A stretch of DNA of 64,000 bases from Duganella sp. (GTDB taxonomy: Bacteria > Pseudomonadota > Gammaproteobacteria > Burkholderiales > Burkholderiaceae_D): assembly GCA_026225475.1 (NCBI GenBank), contig JAMFSU010000079.1:44910-108909 (forward strand), written 5' to 3'. Under the pieces are notes generated by a model. That model did no database searches. It worked only from the letters and a program-made list of their open reading frames with translations, and was not told where the DNA came from. Below are positions 7,675-16,281 of this stretch, in pieces. Positions within the stretch are counted from its first letter, which is position 1. The number at the start of each line of letters is the position of its first letter. The position numbers and the translations under genes were made by a program.

Positions 7675-8958
7675 ATGAGACACCTACGTTTGCGCGCGAC
7701 CTCGGTCGTGCTGTTGATGCTATGCCTGATGTATTTCATCACCTACCTTGACCGTGTCAATGTCAGCACGGCAGCAGCAGGTTTCGGCAAAGAATTCAGT
7801 TTGTCGAAGACTGAAATCGGGCTGGTGTTCTCGGCGTTTGCCTATCCTTATTTAGTCTTTCAAATCATCGGCGGTTGGGTCAGTGACAAGTTCGGTGCCC
7901 GTCGCACGTTGATCTGGTGTGGTTTGTTGTGGGCGCTGGCGACCATCCTGACCGGTTTTGCCGGCGGCTTGACCAGTTTGTTGCTGGCGCGGTTGTTGTT
8001 GGGATTGGGCGAAGGGGCGACGTTTCCAGCCGCCACCAGCGCCATGTCGCGCTGGGTCGCCAAGGAGCGGCGCGGCTTTGCGCAGGGCATCACGCATGCG
8101 TTTTCTCGTATCGGTAATGCCATTGCACCGGCGGCGGTGGTCTTGGTCATGTCGATCTATGGCTGGCGCGAGTCGTTCTACATCTGCGGTGTGCTTAGTC
8201 TGGTATGGGTGATCATCTGGGCCTTGGTCTTTACCGAAGATCCGGCCAAACACCCGCGCATTACCGACGAAGAAATGGCCACGCTGCCACCGGCGCGGGC
8301 CAAGAATGCCTACATTCCCTGGGGCCCATTGTTCAAGCGGATGATGCCGGTCACGATCGTCTATTTTTGCTATGGCTGGACCTTGTGGTTGTTCCTGAGC
8401 TGGATTCCGCAATACTTCCTGCACAGCTATGACTTGGACATGAAAAAGTCAGCCTTGTTTGCCTCCAGCGTGTTTTTTGCCGGTGTGATCGGCGATACGC
8501 TCGGTGGTATTGTCAGCGACCGCATTTTGCGCAAGACCGGCAATCTCAAGCGTGCGCGCAGTTATATGGTGTCCTTGTGCATGTTGCTGACTTTGCTGGT
8601 GCTGTTGCCGATGTTGTTTACCCATAATTTGACGGTATCCATCGTGTGTCTGAGCGCCGGTTTCTTCTTCGCAGAAATGACGATCGGTCCGATGTGGGCA
8701 ATTCCTATGGATATAGCACCGGCCTATTCCGGCACCGCCAGCGGCATGATGAATACCGGTTCGGCGCTGGCGGCGATTCTCTCGCCGGTATTGTCTGGCT
8801 ACCTGATCGACAAGACCGGTAATTGGGAATTGCCTTTCGTGGGTAGCATGCTGTTGATGGGCTGCGGCGTGCTGCTGGCGTTTCGCATGCAACCAGACAG
8901 CAAGTTCGAAGTTGTCGCGGCTGAAACCAATGGCAATGTGATCAAGGCCAACGCCTGA
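7675..8958 (+). CDS. MFS transporter, anion:cation symporter type
   Basis: The 427-residue product has about twelve membrane segments. The first helix ends MYFITYLDRVNVSTAAAG, and the cytoplasmic 2-3 loop reads GGWVSDKFGARR, both hallmarks of the ACS branch of the major facilitator superfamily (glucarate, galactonate and hexuronate carriers). Later GGIVSDRILRKTG repeats the loop motif in the second half. I start it at the ATG at 7675 because GGAG precedes it by a proper distance; an in-frame start at 7645 has none. The 230-base gap after the aminotransferase shows no gene. The substrate is probably a small hydroxyacid such as glycerate, glycolate or tartronate. Confidence 0.88.
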   Translation: MRHLRLRATSVVLLMLCLMYFITYLDRVNVSTAAAGFGKEFSLSKTEIGLVFSAFAYPYLVFQIIGGWVSDKFGARRTLIWCGLLWALATILTGFAGGLTSLLLARLLLGLGEGATFPAATSAMSRWVAKERRGFAQGITHAFSRIGNAIAPAAVVLVMSIYGWRESFYICGVLSLVWVIIWALVFTEDPAKHPRITDEEMATLPPARAKNAYIPWGPLFKRMMPVTIVYFCYGWTLWLFLSWIPQYFLHSYDLDMKKSALFASSVFFAGVIGDTLGGIVSDRILRKTGNLKRARSYMVSLCMLLTLLVLLPMLFTHNLTVSIVCLSAGFFFAEMTIGPMWAIPMDIAPAYSGTASGMMNTGSALAAILSPVLSGYLIDKTGNWELPFVGSMLLMGCGVLLAFRMQPDSKFEVVAAETNGNVIKANA

Positions 8959-8981
8959 TTTTAGGACTGATTTTCTGCGTT

Positions 8982-9018
8982 GATGCAGCCGCGATCACGT
9001 TGAATCGCGGCATCTTTT
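8982..9018 (+). terminator. Intergenic hairpin, possible weak terminator
   Basis: CCGCGAT-cacgttga-ATCGCGG (8989-9010), extended by GATG/CATC pairs and followed by only four T residues, sits between the MFS gene and the dehydrogenase. It may cause partial termination or stabilise the upstream message. Confidence 0.4.
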
Positions 9019-9032
9019 GACAGGATCACACC

Positions 9033-12000
9033 ATGCTGGTCATGCCCAAGCATCTGGTGCCGCGTGGCAGTCATCATGCCGCCGTGCCTCCACCGTTTGT
9101 CACGCAATTACAACGCGAGTTGCGCGGCGAGGTGCTGTTCGGCACCGCTGACCGCGGTCGTTATGCTACTGATGCCTCGATTTATCAGATCATGCCGCTC
9201 GGCGTGGTGGTGCCGCGCGATCAAGCCGATCTGTTGCTGGCGCTGGAGATCGCGCGTGCACATCATATGCCGGTGTTGGCACGCGGTGCCGGCACCAGCC
9301 AATGCGGTCAGACGGTGGGCGCGGCACTGGTGATCGACAACAGCAAGTATCTCAATCAAATGATTGCATTCGATGCCGATGCGCACACCGTTACGGTCGA
9401 GCCGGGGATGGTGCTCGATCACCTGAACGCCTGGCTCAAGCCGCATGGATTGTGGTTTCCGGTCGACGTATCGACGGCGGCGCAATGCACGATCGGTGGC
9501 ATGACAGGTAACAATTCCTGCGGTTCGCGTTCAATTGAATACGGCAACATGGTGCATAACGTGGTGGCAATCGACGCGATTTTGGCCGATGGCACGCAGG
9601 TGCGCTTTGGTCGCTTGCCAGACATGGCCGCCGGTAGCGCGCGTATCGACGCTATCGTGCAAGGCGTACAGACGATTGCACGACGCGAGCGCGATGAAAT
9701 TATCGAACAGGTACCCAAGGTGTTGCGTCGTGTCGCCGGCTACAACATCGATATTTTTGATTGCCAGAATCCGCGCGCCTATAGCGATGACGGTGTGGCC
9801 AATCTGGCGCATCTGCTGGTGGGTTCGGAAGGCACGCTGGCCTACAGTCGTCAGATCACGTTGGCCTTGCAGCCGCTGCCGGCGCACAAGGCGCTCGCGG
9901 TCGTCAATTTCCAGAGCTTTTATCAGGCCATGGCGATGACGCAGCATATTGTCACGCTGGGACCAACCGCAGTGGAGTTGGTTGATCGCACCATGATTGA
10001 TTTGGCGATCAGTAATCCGGCCTTCAAACCGGTCATCGAAAAGGCCTTGAGCGGCCATCCACAGGCGATTCTGCTGGTTGAGTTTGCCGGTGAAGATCGC
10101 AACCAGCAACTGGACAAGCTAAAACGCCTCGGCGATCTGATGGGCGATCTGGGTTTGCCTGGCAGCGTTGTCAACATGCCCGACGCGGGTGAGCAAAAAG
10201 CCTTGTGGGACGTGCGCAAGGCCGGTCTCAATATCATGATGAGTATGAAGGGCGATGGCAAGCCGGTGTCCTTCATCGAAGATTGTGCTGTGCCGCTGCA
10301 ACATCTGGCCGAATACACCAGCCAGTTAACCGAGGTATTTCACAAGTATGGTACCGAGGGTACCTGGTATGCCCATGCCAGCGTTGGTACGCTACATGTG
10401 CGACCGATACTCGACATGCGCCGCGGTGGTGCCAAGGACATGCGCGATATTGCCGTAGCGGCTGCCGCACTGGTACGCAAATACAAGGGGGCTTATTCCG
10501 GTGAACATGGCGATGGCTTGTGCCGCGGTGAATGGGTGGCATGGCAGTATGGGCCAAGGCTCAATGTGGCATTTGGTGAAATCAAACAATTGTTCGATCC
10601 CGACAATCGCTTCAATCCCGACAAGATCGTCCGTCCGCCGAAAATGGATGACGCCACGAACTTTCGTTTCGCACCCGGTTATCATGCATTGAACTACCGG
10701 CCTTCGCTGGACTGGTCGGCCTGGAATGTCACCCGCGATCCGCTTACGGGGAAACTCGGTGCACCTGGCAGCGGTGATGATCGCAGCGGTGGCTTGGCCA
10801 AGCTGGTGGAAATGTGCAATAACAACGGTCACTGCCGCAAGTTCGATGCTGGCACCATGTGTCCCAGCTATCGCGTTACCCGTGATGAACAGCATGTCAC
10901 GCGCGGCCGCGCCAATACCTTGCGGCTGGCTTTGTCAGGACAGCTCGGGGCGGCCGGATTGGCTAGCCCGGAGGTCAAGGAAGTACTCGACTTGTGTGTT
11001 TCCTGCAAAGGCTGCAAGCGCGATTGTCCGACCGGGGTCGACATGGCCAAGCTCAAGATTGAAGCGCGCGCGGCATGGGTTGGGCGTCATGGTGTGCGTT
11101 GGCGAGATCGGTTGGTGGCTTATCTGCCGGTGTATGCTGGTGCGGCCGGTCGGGTTGGCGGCGCACTGGCTTGGGCGCAACGGCTGCCGTTGTTGTCCGG
11201 GCTGTTTAAAGCCGCGCTTGGCGTGGCGGGGCCGCGTTCCTTGCCGCGCTTTCGCCAGGCCTTTCTGGGCAATGCCGTGGCGACGCCAGTGACAGCACAC
11301 GTGAGCAAGGAAGTGCTGTTGTTTGTCGATACCTTCAACAATCATCTGGAGCCCGAAAACGCCCGCGCAGCGCAGCGCGTGCTGGAAGCGGCTGGCTACA
11401 CCGTGTATTTCAATACGGTGGCCGGGGCTCGGCCTTTATGTTGCGGTCGTACCTTTCTGGCCGCAGGCATGGTGGCACAGGCCAAGGCCGAAGCGCGACG
11501 CACCCTCGATGCCTTGCTGCCCTATGTGCAGCAAGGCGTGGCGGTGGTGGGGCTGGAGCCCTCTTGTCTGTTGACCTTGCGCGATGAATTCCTCGACTAC
11601 GGCTACGGCGAAGAGGCACAGCAATTGGCACAGGGTGCATTTTTGTTTGAGGAATTTTTGGTGCGTGAACATCAGGCCGGGCGTCTGAAGCTGGATCTGC
11701 AACCACTGACCAATGGCAAGATCCTGTTGCATGGGCATTGTCATCAAAAAGCGTTTGATGCCATGCGCCCAGTGCCGACCGTCTTGAAATGGATTCCGCA
11801 GGTGGAGGTGGCACTGGTGGAGTCTTCCTGCTGCGGCATGGCGGGCAGTTTTGGCTATGAAGCCGAGCATTACGCGACGTCGATGGCGATGGCGGAGCTG
11901 TCCCTGTTACCCGTCGTGCGCCAGGCCAGCGATGCCCTCGTGGTGGCCGATGGCGCCAGTTGCCGTCATCAGATTCATGACGGTACCCAGCGCCAGGCAC

Positions 12001-12056
12001 TGCATGTGGCGCGGGTGCTGGCGTCGGCATTGGCGGGCGCCGGGACTAGCCCATAG
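9033..12056 (+). CDS. Fused FAD-linked / Fe-S 2-hydroxyacid dehydrogenase
   Basis: This 1007-residue protein joins a GlcD-like flavin half to a GlcF-like iron-sulphur half. A PCMH-type FAD domain (about 40-260, with ARGAGTSQCGQTVG and GGMTGNNSCGSRSIEYG) is followed by the FAD-oxidase C-terminal domain (about 280-540; GEHGDGLCRGEW is the conserved flavin/substrate motif). Two ferredoxin-type clusters follow (CNNNGHCRK...MCPSYR and CVSCKGCKRDCPTGVDM), then two CCG domains (CCGRTF, CCGMAG) and GHCHQKA. Such fusions (YdiJ/D-2-hydroxyglutarate and D-lactate dehydrogenase types) pass electrons to the quinone pool at the inner membrane. With the neighbouring glyoxylate aminotransferase, glycolate or a related D-hydroxyacid is a plausible substrate. 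Confidence 0.88.
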   Translation: MLVMPKHLVPRGSHHAAVPPPFVTQLQRELRGEVLFGTADRGRYATDASIYQIMPLGVVVPRDQADLLLALEIARAHHMPVLARGAGTSQCGQTVGAALVIDNSKYLNQMIAFDADAHTVTVEPGMVLDHLNAWLKPHGLWFPVDVSTAAQCTIGGMTGNNSCGSRSIEYGNMVHNVVAIDAILADGTQVRFGRLPDMAAGSARIDAIVQGVQTIARRERDEIIEQVPKVLRRVAGYNIDIFDCQNPRAYSDDGVANLAHLLVGSEGTLAYSRQITLALQPLPAHKALAVVNFQSFYQAMAMTQHIVTLGPTAVELVDRTMIDLAISNPAFKPVIEKALSGHPQAILLVEFAGEDRNQQLDKLKRLGDLMGDLGLPGSVVNMPDAGEQKALWDVRKAGLNIMMSMKGDGKPVSFIEDCAVPLQHLAEYTSQLTEVFHKYGTEGTWYAHASVGTLHVRPILDMRRGGAKDMRDIAVAAAALVRKYKGAYSGEHGDGLCRGEWVAWQYGPRLNVAFGEIKQLFDPDNRFNPDKIVRPPKMDDATNFRFAPGYHALNYRPSLDWSAWNVTRDPLTGKLGAPGSGDDRSGGLAKLVEMCNNNGHCRKFDAGTMCPSYRVTRDEQHVTRGRANTLRLALSGQLGAAGLASPEVKEVLDLCVSCKGCKRDCPTGVDMAKLKIEARAAWVGRHGVRWRDRLVAYLPVYAGAAGRVGGALAWAQRLPLLSGLFKAALGVAGPRSLPRFRQAFLGNAVATPVTAHVSKEVLLFVDTFNNHLEPENARAAQRVLEAAGYTVYFNTVAGARPLCCGRTFLAAGMVAQAKAEARRTLDALLPYVQQGVAVVGLEPSCLLTLRDEFLDYGYGEEAQQLAQGAFLFEEFLVREHQAGRLKLDLQPLTNGKILLHGHCHQKAFDAMRPVPTVLKWIPQVEVALVESSCCGMAGSFGYEAEHYATSMAMAELSLLPVVRQASDALVVADGASCRHQIHDGTQRQALHVARVLASALAGAGTSP

Positions 12057-12059
12057 TGC

Positions 12060-12356
12060 TTGGGCGGTGTCGTCAAGGCCCAGTACACGGCGACATCGAA
12101 CAGTTGCAGACCGACCGTGGTCAATTGCGCGAAGGTCAGATTGTCGAACTACCGACTTCAGTGCGGTATTGCGCATTGAGTGCCGCCAGATAGTCGGGTG
12201 CCTCCCTTGTGTCGAGCAGTCCGATGATGGAGGTTGCCAGGCAGGGCAGTGCCAGCCGCTTGACCAGTTTGCGGCGTGGAGTGCCTTGCCGTTCAAGGCT
12301 TCGCGTGCCACTGTACCGGGCAGGATGTTGAATTGTTGGTTGACGGCGGCCACTTA
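12060..12356 (-). pseudogene. Frameshifted gene relic of unknown family
   Basis: Read leftward, three successive frames give protein-like sequence that joins end to end: VNQQFNILPGTVAREALNGK (about 12347-12270), KLVKRLALPCLATSIIGLLD plus REAPDYLAALNAQY (about 12270-12140), and DNLTFAQLTTVGLQLFDVAV plus YWALTTPPKHYG (about 12138-12050). Two small indels would restore one frame of roughly 95 residues. I do not recognise the family. The tail abuts the end of the dehydrogenase gene, so it looks like the C-terminal piece of a lost convergent gene. The evidence is only the quality of the translated segments. Confidence 0.3.
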
Positions 12357-12715
12357 AATTGTTCGAAAAACTATTATAAAAATCACTCGCATTTACAAAT
12401 TCTGTCCGTAGTATCTTGGGCATGTTGCGGAAACTCTGCAAAATAACTTGCGCTGTGTGATTTTTGTGCTATATTGCTGGCTGTATTTCGGGTAAGCCCT
12501 GAAATACAGGCCGAAAAAATAGTAGTAATAAAAATTCTTGGCCAGGTTTGTGAAGGTTACTCCGCATTTCTTCTGCATTTTTGATCGTTCATGATCATGT
12601 CTGTCGTAGTCATTCATTTGTAAATCTTCCTTGTTAGTCGCTATGCATGAGCTGCATTTGCGCTATCTACCTTAATATTGTTGTTTGTTTGGCCCTGTAG
12701 TTTTGCCGGCATTTG
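12357..12715. other. AT-rich gene-free stretch with one hairpin
   Basis: No convincing gene is seen. At 12481-12509, CTGTATTTCGGG-taag-CCCTGAAATACAG is a strong inverted repeat without a T-run on the plus strand. Read leftward it is preceded by a T-run but not followed by one. The rest is AT-rich leader or promoter-like DNA before the palindrome array. Confidence 0.45.
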
Positions 12716-13214
12716 CCGATAACAGAGCAGATTCACCTTTCGTCGTCACCACTTTCCAGATAGGACTGGGTGCCGGGAATCTTCTCTCCTATCTGCAACT
12801 GAAATGGCGGGTCACTGTCTGACGCTGGCGCGCAGATAGCAGAGCGGATTCAATTCAATGCCACTATCCAGATAGGATTGGGCGTTGGAATCTTCTCTCT
12901 TATCTGTGTGTCGAGCCGGTGTGCTGCGTGCAGATAATAGAGCGGATTCAATTCGGTGCCACTATCCAGATAGGATGGGGCATCGAATCTTCTCTCTTAT
13001 CTGCAGGTCGACCGGTGCTGTGGCGTACGGATAGTAGAGTGGATTCAAAATGGCGCCACCATCCAGATAGGGTGGGGTGTCGGAATCTACTCTCTTATCG
13101 GTATGTCAGTCAGGTTGTTGTTGCTGCCGTTTGTGTTGTCGATAGCAGAGCAGATTCAAGATCGATGCCACTTTCCAGATAGGACTGGGCGTTGGGAATC
13201 TCCTCTGCTATCGG
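12716..13214. repeat. Array of five imperfect palindromes (~75-81 bp each)
   Basis: Copies lie at 12716-12796, 12832-12907, 12930-13004, 13027-13102 and 13139-13214, at spacings of 116, 98, 97 and 112 bases. Each has a left arm like GATAGCAGAGCGGATTC, a central CCACTATCCAGATAGGA-TGGG, and a right arm GAATCTTCTCTCTTATC that pairs with the left arm. In copies 1-3 the centre CAGATAGGA can pair instead with the right-arm TCCTATCTG or TCTTATCTG, so two exclusive folds are possible. Arms and centre are conserved while the linkers differ. The array lies in a non-coding gap upstream of the thrS promoter. I know no named repeat family with this sequence. Confidence 0.8.
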
Positions 13215-13249
13215 CATGCCGTTGCAGCATTGGTTTTTTCGCCACGCGT

Positions 13250-13278
13250 TTATCACTTTCAGATTATTTTGCTATAAT
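13250..13278 (+). promoter_or_regulatory. Probable sigma-70 promoter of the thrS leader
   Basis: TTATCA (13250-13255), a 17-base spacer and a perfect TATAAT (13273-13278) precede the leader peptide. A start near 13285 would give a leader of about 255 nt before thrS. Confidence 0.6.
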
Positions 13279-13369
13279 CCCTGTCTGCTTCATGGTCGTT
13301 GGATTACTGTTGGTGACCGTGTTTCTGCTACACCCATAAATTTGTAAGAGCGAGAAAGGCAAACCGGTT

Positions 13370-13411
13370 ATGACACCGCGAACTACCACCGAGGTCACTA
13401 CGCGACGCTAG
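13370..13411 (+). CDS. Threonine-rich leader peptide of thrS (MTPRTTTEVTTRR)
   Basis: This 13-codon frame encodes M-T-P-R-T-T-T-E-V-T-T-R-R then TAG. Six of the thirteen residues are Thr, in two runs (codons ACA, ACT, ACC, ACC, ACT, ACG). GAGAAAGG upstream is a fair ribosome site. It sits between a good promoter (13250-13278) and a terminator hairpin (13434-13462) ahead of thrS. The arrangement matches ribosome-mediated attenuation: stalling at Thr codons when charged tRNA-Thr is scarce would favour an alternative hairpin and let transcription reach thrS. It is too short for routine gene callers. The function is inferred from composition and position. Confidence 0.75.
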   Translation: MTPRTTTEVTTRR

Positions 13412-13418
13412 TCGGGTT

Positions 13419-13462
13419 CTTTTTCGTCTTCAGAAAAAGCGCGGCTGGTCCGCGTTTTTTTT
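13419..13462 (+). terminator. thrS attenuator (terminator and alternative hairpin)
   Basis: The terminator is CGCGG-ctggt-CCGCG (13440-13454), extended by AAAAAG/TTTTTT pairing and ending in eight T residues (13455-13462). An overlapping alternative stem, CTTTTTC (about 13419-13425) with GAAAAAG (13433-13439), uses the left flank of the terminator and could act as antiterminator. Both lie just after the Thr-rich leader frame. Confidence 0.75.
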
Positions 13463-13540
13463 CGTCCTCATTTTCCAGAATCACCTTTTAATCTAACGCG
13501 GCCGGCAGTCGTCAATTTCTGCGCGGCATGGAGTGCAAAA

Positions 13541-15448
13541 ATGGTTTCAATTCGTCTTCCCGATGGTTCGCAACGTCAATTCGATGCGCCTGTCACCGTG
13601 GCGCAGGTTGCCGCCAGCATCGGCGCTGGCTTGGCCAAAGCAGCATTGGCAGGCAAGGTCGATGGCAAATTGGTGGATACTTCCTATTTGATCGAGCGTG
13701 ATGCCGATCTGGCCATTGTCACTGACAAGGATGCCGATGGTCTTGAGGTGATTCGTCACTCGACTGCTCACTTGCTGGCGTATGCGGTCAAGGAATTGTT
13801 TCCCGATGCCCAGGTCACGATCGGGCCGGTGATTGACAACGGCTTCTTTTACGACTTCGCCTACAAGCGCCCATTTACACCAGAAGATCTGGTTGAAATC
13901 GAAAAGAAGATGGCGGAACTGGCCAAGAAGGATGAGCCTGTCACGCGCAAAGTGTTGCCGCGCGATGAGGCGGTGGACTACTTCAAGTCGATTGGTGAAG
14001 CCTACAAAGCCGAGATCATTGCCTCGATCCCGCAGGATCAGGATGTCTCACTGTATACAGAAGGCAAATTCACCGACTTGTGCCGTGGTCCGCACGTGCC
14101 GTCCACCGGCAAGCTGAAGGTGTTCAAGCTGATGAAGCTGGCCGGCGCTTACTGGCGCGGTGATTCCAACAATGAGATGCTGCAGCGCGTCTACGGCACT
14201 GCCTGGGCCAAGAAGGAAGAGCAGGAAAACTATCTGCATATGCTGGAAGAGGCGGAAAAGCGCGACCACCGCAAGCTCGGCCGTGCGCTCGACTTCTTCC
14301 ACTTCCAGGATGAGGCGCCGGGTCTGGTTTTTTGGCATCCCAAGGGTTGGTCGATCTGGCAGCAGGTTGAGCAATACATGCGTCGTGTCTATCAAGACAG
14401 TGGTTATCAGGAAATCAAGGCGCCACAGATTCTTGATCGCTCCTTGTGGGAGAAGACTGGTCACTGGGATAACTATCGTGAAAACATGTTTACGACCGAA
14501 TCTGAAAATCGCGCCTATGCCTTGAAGCCCATGAACTGCCCTGGGCATATCCAGATTTTCAATTCCGGCTTGCACAGCTATCGTGATCTGCCATTGCGCT
14601 ACGGTGAATTCGGTCAATGCCACCGCAATGAGCCATCGGGTGCCTTGCACGGCATGATGCGGGTGCGCGGCTTTACCCAGGATGATGGTCACATCTTCTG
14701 TACTGAAGACCAGGTTCAGGATGAGGTCGCTGCCTTCAATAAGGTGGTGCGTGAGGTTTATACCAATTTTGGCTTCACCGATGTCGCCGTCAAGCTGGCG
14801 CTGCGTCCGGAAAAACGTATTGGTGAGGATGCTACTTGGGACAAGGCTGAAAACGCCTTGCGCGAAGCCATTCGTGCCTCCGGTACCGAATGGGAAGAAT
14901 TGCCAGGCGAGGGAGCGTTTTACGGTCCGAAGATTGAATATCACCTGAAGGACTCGATTGGCCGTTCCTGGCAGTGCGGCACCATGCAGGTCGACTTTTC
15001 GATGCCGGCGCGACTGGGTGCGGAATATGTCACGGAAGACAATGGTCGCAAGGTGCCTGTCATGCTGCACCGGGCCATTGTCGGCTCGCTGGAGCGTTTC
15101 ATTGCCATCTTGATCGAAAATCACGCCGGTGCCATGCCCTTATGGCTTGCTCCTGAGCAAGTTGTTATCCTGAATATTTCCGATGCGCAGGCTGATTACG
15201 TCAAAAACGTTGCGCAAACGCTGAAGAAACAAGGGTTTAGAGTAGCAACTGATTTGCGTAACGAGAAGATTACCTATAAAATACGGCAGCATTCTTTACA
15301 GAAGCCGCCCTATATTTTAGTGGTCGGTGATAAAGAACGCGATACAAATACAGTGGCCGTGCGTGCGCGAGGCAATGTCGATTTAGGTGTGATGCCGATC
15401 GACGTCTTGGTGGAACGCCTCAAAACTGAGGTGGAAGCCAAGGCTTAA
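13541..15448 (+). CDS. thrS: Threonyl-tRNA synthetase
   Basis: The 635-residue class II synthetase charges tRNA-Thr in the cytoplasm. It has an N-terminal TGS domain (about 1-60) and the editing domain with [15 protein letters not shown] (HxxxH) near residue 72. The catalytic core holds [11 protein letters not shown], motif 2 [12 protein letters not shown] and the zinc ligands Cys-His-His. Motif 3 falls in [14 protein letters not shown], and the anticodon-binding domain fills the last 100 residues. Length is normal. The ATG at 13541 follows GGAGTGCAAAA. It heads the thrS-infC-rpmI-rplT-pheST block and is preceded by a Thr-rich leader peptide and terminator, so its expression is probably set by threonyl-tRNA supply. 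Confidence 0.97.
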   Translation: MVSIRLPDGSQRQFDAPVTVAQVAASIGAGLAKAALAGKVDGKLVDTSYLIERDADLAIVTDKDADGLEVIRHSTAHLLAYAVKELFPDAQVTIGPVIDNGFFYDFAYKRPFTPEDLVEIEKKMAELAKKDEPVTRKVLPRDEAVDYFKSIGEAYKAEIIASIPQDQDVSLYTEGKFTDLCRGPHVPSTGKLKVFKLMKLAGAYWRGDSNNEMLQRVYGTAWAKKEEQENYLHMLEEAEKRDHRKLGRALDFFHFQDEAPGLVFWHPKGWSIWQQVEQYMRRVYQDSGYQEIKAPQILDRSLWEKTGHWDNYRENMFTTESENRAYALKPMNCPGHIQIFNSGLHSYRDLPLRYGEFGQCHRNEPSGALHGMMRVRGFTQDDGHIFCTEDQVQDEVAAFNKVVREVYTNFGFTDVAVKLALRPEKRIGEDATWDKAENALREAIRASGTEWEELPGEGAFYGPKIEYHLKDSIGRSWQCGTMQVDFSMPARLGAEYVTEDNGRKVPVMLHRAIVGSLERFIAILIENHAGAMPLWLAPEQVVILNISDAQADYVKNVAQTLKKQGFRVATDLRNEKITYKIRQHSLQKPPYILVVGDKERDTNTVAVRARGNVDLGVMPIDVLVERLKTEVEAKA

Positions 15449-15519
15449 ATCAGGGAGCGTAAAGCTCCTTCTCAGCGCAACAGCACGGCTTAATTTATTG
15501 GACGTTAAAAGGAACTGCA

Positions 15520-16041
15520 ATAGCTACTGACAAGTCGCATCGCATCAACGGTGAAATTAATGCACCGGAATTGCGTTTATCCGGGGTCAATAACGAACCG
15601 CTTGGTATCGTAAGTTTGGCAGAGGCTTTCCGTCTGGCGGAAGAGGCGAATGTAGATTTGGTGGAAATCGCACCAACTGCACAACCTCCAGTTGCACGCC
15701 TGATGGATTATGGCAAATTCAAATATCAGGAGCAGAAGAAAGCTCATGAAGCCAAGCTGAAGCAGAAAGTCATTCAGGTCAAGGAAGTCAAATTCCGTCC
15801 TGGTACCGATGACGGCGATTACAACATCAAGCTGCGCAATTTGACCAAGTTCCTGGAAGAAGGGGATAAAACCAAGATCACGCTGCGTTTCCGCGGTCGT
15901 GAAATGGCCCATCAGGAAATCGGCATGCGCGTACTTGAGCGCTTGAAGGTTGATCTGGAACCGTTTGGCCAGGTCGAGCAGTTTCCCAAGATGGAAGGTC
16001 GCCAGATGGTCATGGTGCTGGCACCGAAGAAGAAGAAGTAA
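15520..16041 (+). CDS. infC: Translation initiation factor IF-3 (ATA start)
   Basis: IF-3 binds the 30S subunit, checks the start codon and blocks subunit joining. The 173-residue product begins [20 protein letters not shown] after the start codon and runs through the [20 protein letters not shown] linker to the C-terminal [17 protein letters not shown] domain. No ATG, GTG or TTG in frame covers the conserved N-terminus; the first is the internal TTG at 15571. An ATA at 15520 preceded by AAAAGGAACT fits exactly. infC starts with AUU in Escherichia coli, and rare starts here serve autoregulation because IF-3 itself rejects non-standard codons. I infer the same for this ATA. Confidence 0.93.
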   Translation: MATDKSHRINGEINAPELRLSGVNNEPLGIVSLAEAFRLAEEANVDLVEIAPTAQPPVARLMDYGKFKYQEQKKAHEAKLKQKVIQVKEVKFRPGTDDGDYNIKLRNLTKFLEEGDKTKITLRFRGREMAHQEIGMRVLERLKVDLEPFGQVEQFPKMEGRQMVMVLAPKKKK

Positions 16042-16256
16042 CAGAAGAAGTAGGCCATACTTTTTCGCGCAGCGCGATTTGCGCTGCGGATACCGGAGGT
16101 GGCGCGAAGTGGTTAGTGCGCGCCGCACCGACGTTTTTGCCGGCAAGCTGTCGTCTGGCTTGCTGCAAAAGCAACAGTGCAAGCTGTTGCTAATAAGTGA
16201 GAGTAGGCATCCAAGAGCAACGCATTGTTGCCACCTGCAATCATCAAAAAATGGAG

Positions 16257-16273
16257 CTGTCCTTCAAGGACAG
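16257..16273 (+). promoter_or_regulatory. Hairpin masking the rpmI ribosome site
   Basis: CTGTCCTT-c-AAGGACAG is a perfect inverted repeat whose right arm contains AAGGA, the probable Shine-Dalgarno of rpmI (ATG at 16282). Pairing would hide the site, consistent with translational control in the L35-L20 unit. The 200 bases before it show no gene. Confidence 0.5.
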
Positions 16274-16281
16274 ATAGTGTC

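Noticed and set aside
12393..12617. Leftward 74-codon gene in the AT-rich gap
   Set aside because: Its translation is compositionally biased (Tyr/Phe-rich from the A/T tract) and has no ribosome site.
12716..13214. CRISPR array
   Set aside because: The five units are long palindromes with conserved centres and variable lengths of linker; spacers of constant length and short direct repeats are absent, and no cas gene is near.
13285..13540. T-box riboswitch before thrS
   Set aside because: No T-box sequence or specifier loop is seen; the short Thr-rich frame and overlapping hairpins fit peptide attenuation better.
14048..15124. Long antisense reading frame opposite thrS
   Set aside because: It has no ribosome site, its translation shows no motif, and it is explained by codon bias on the opposite strand. 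The same holds for the frame opposite pheS (17017-18174) and opposite pheT (19217-20512).
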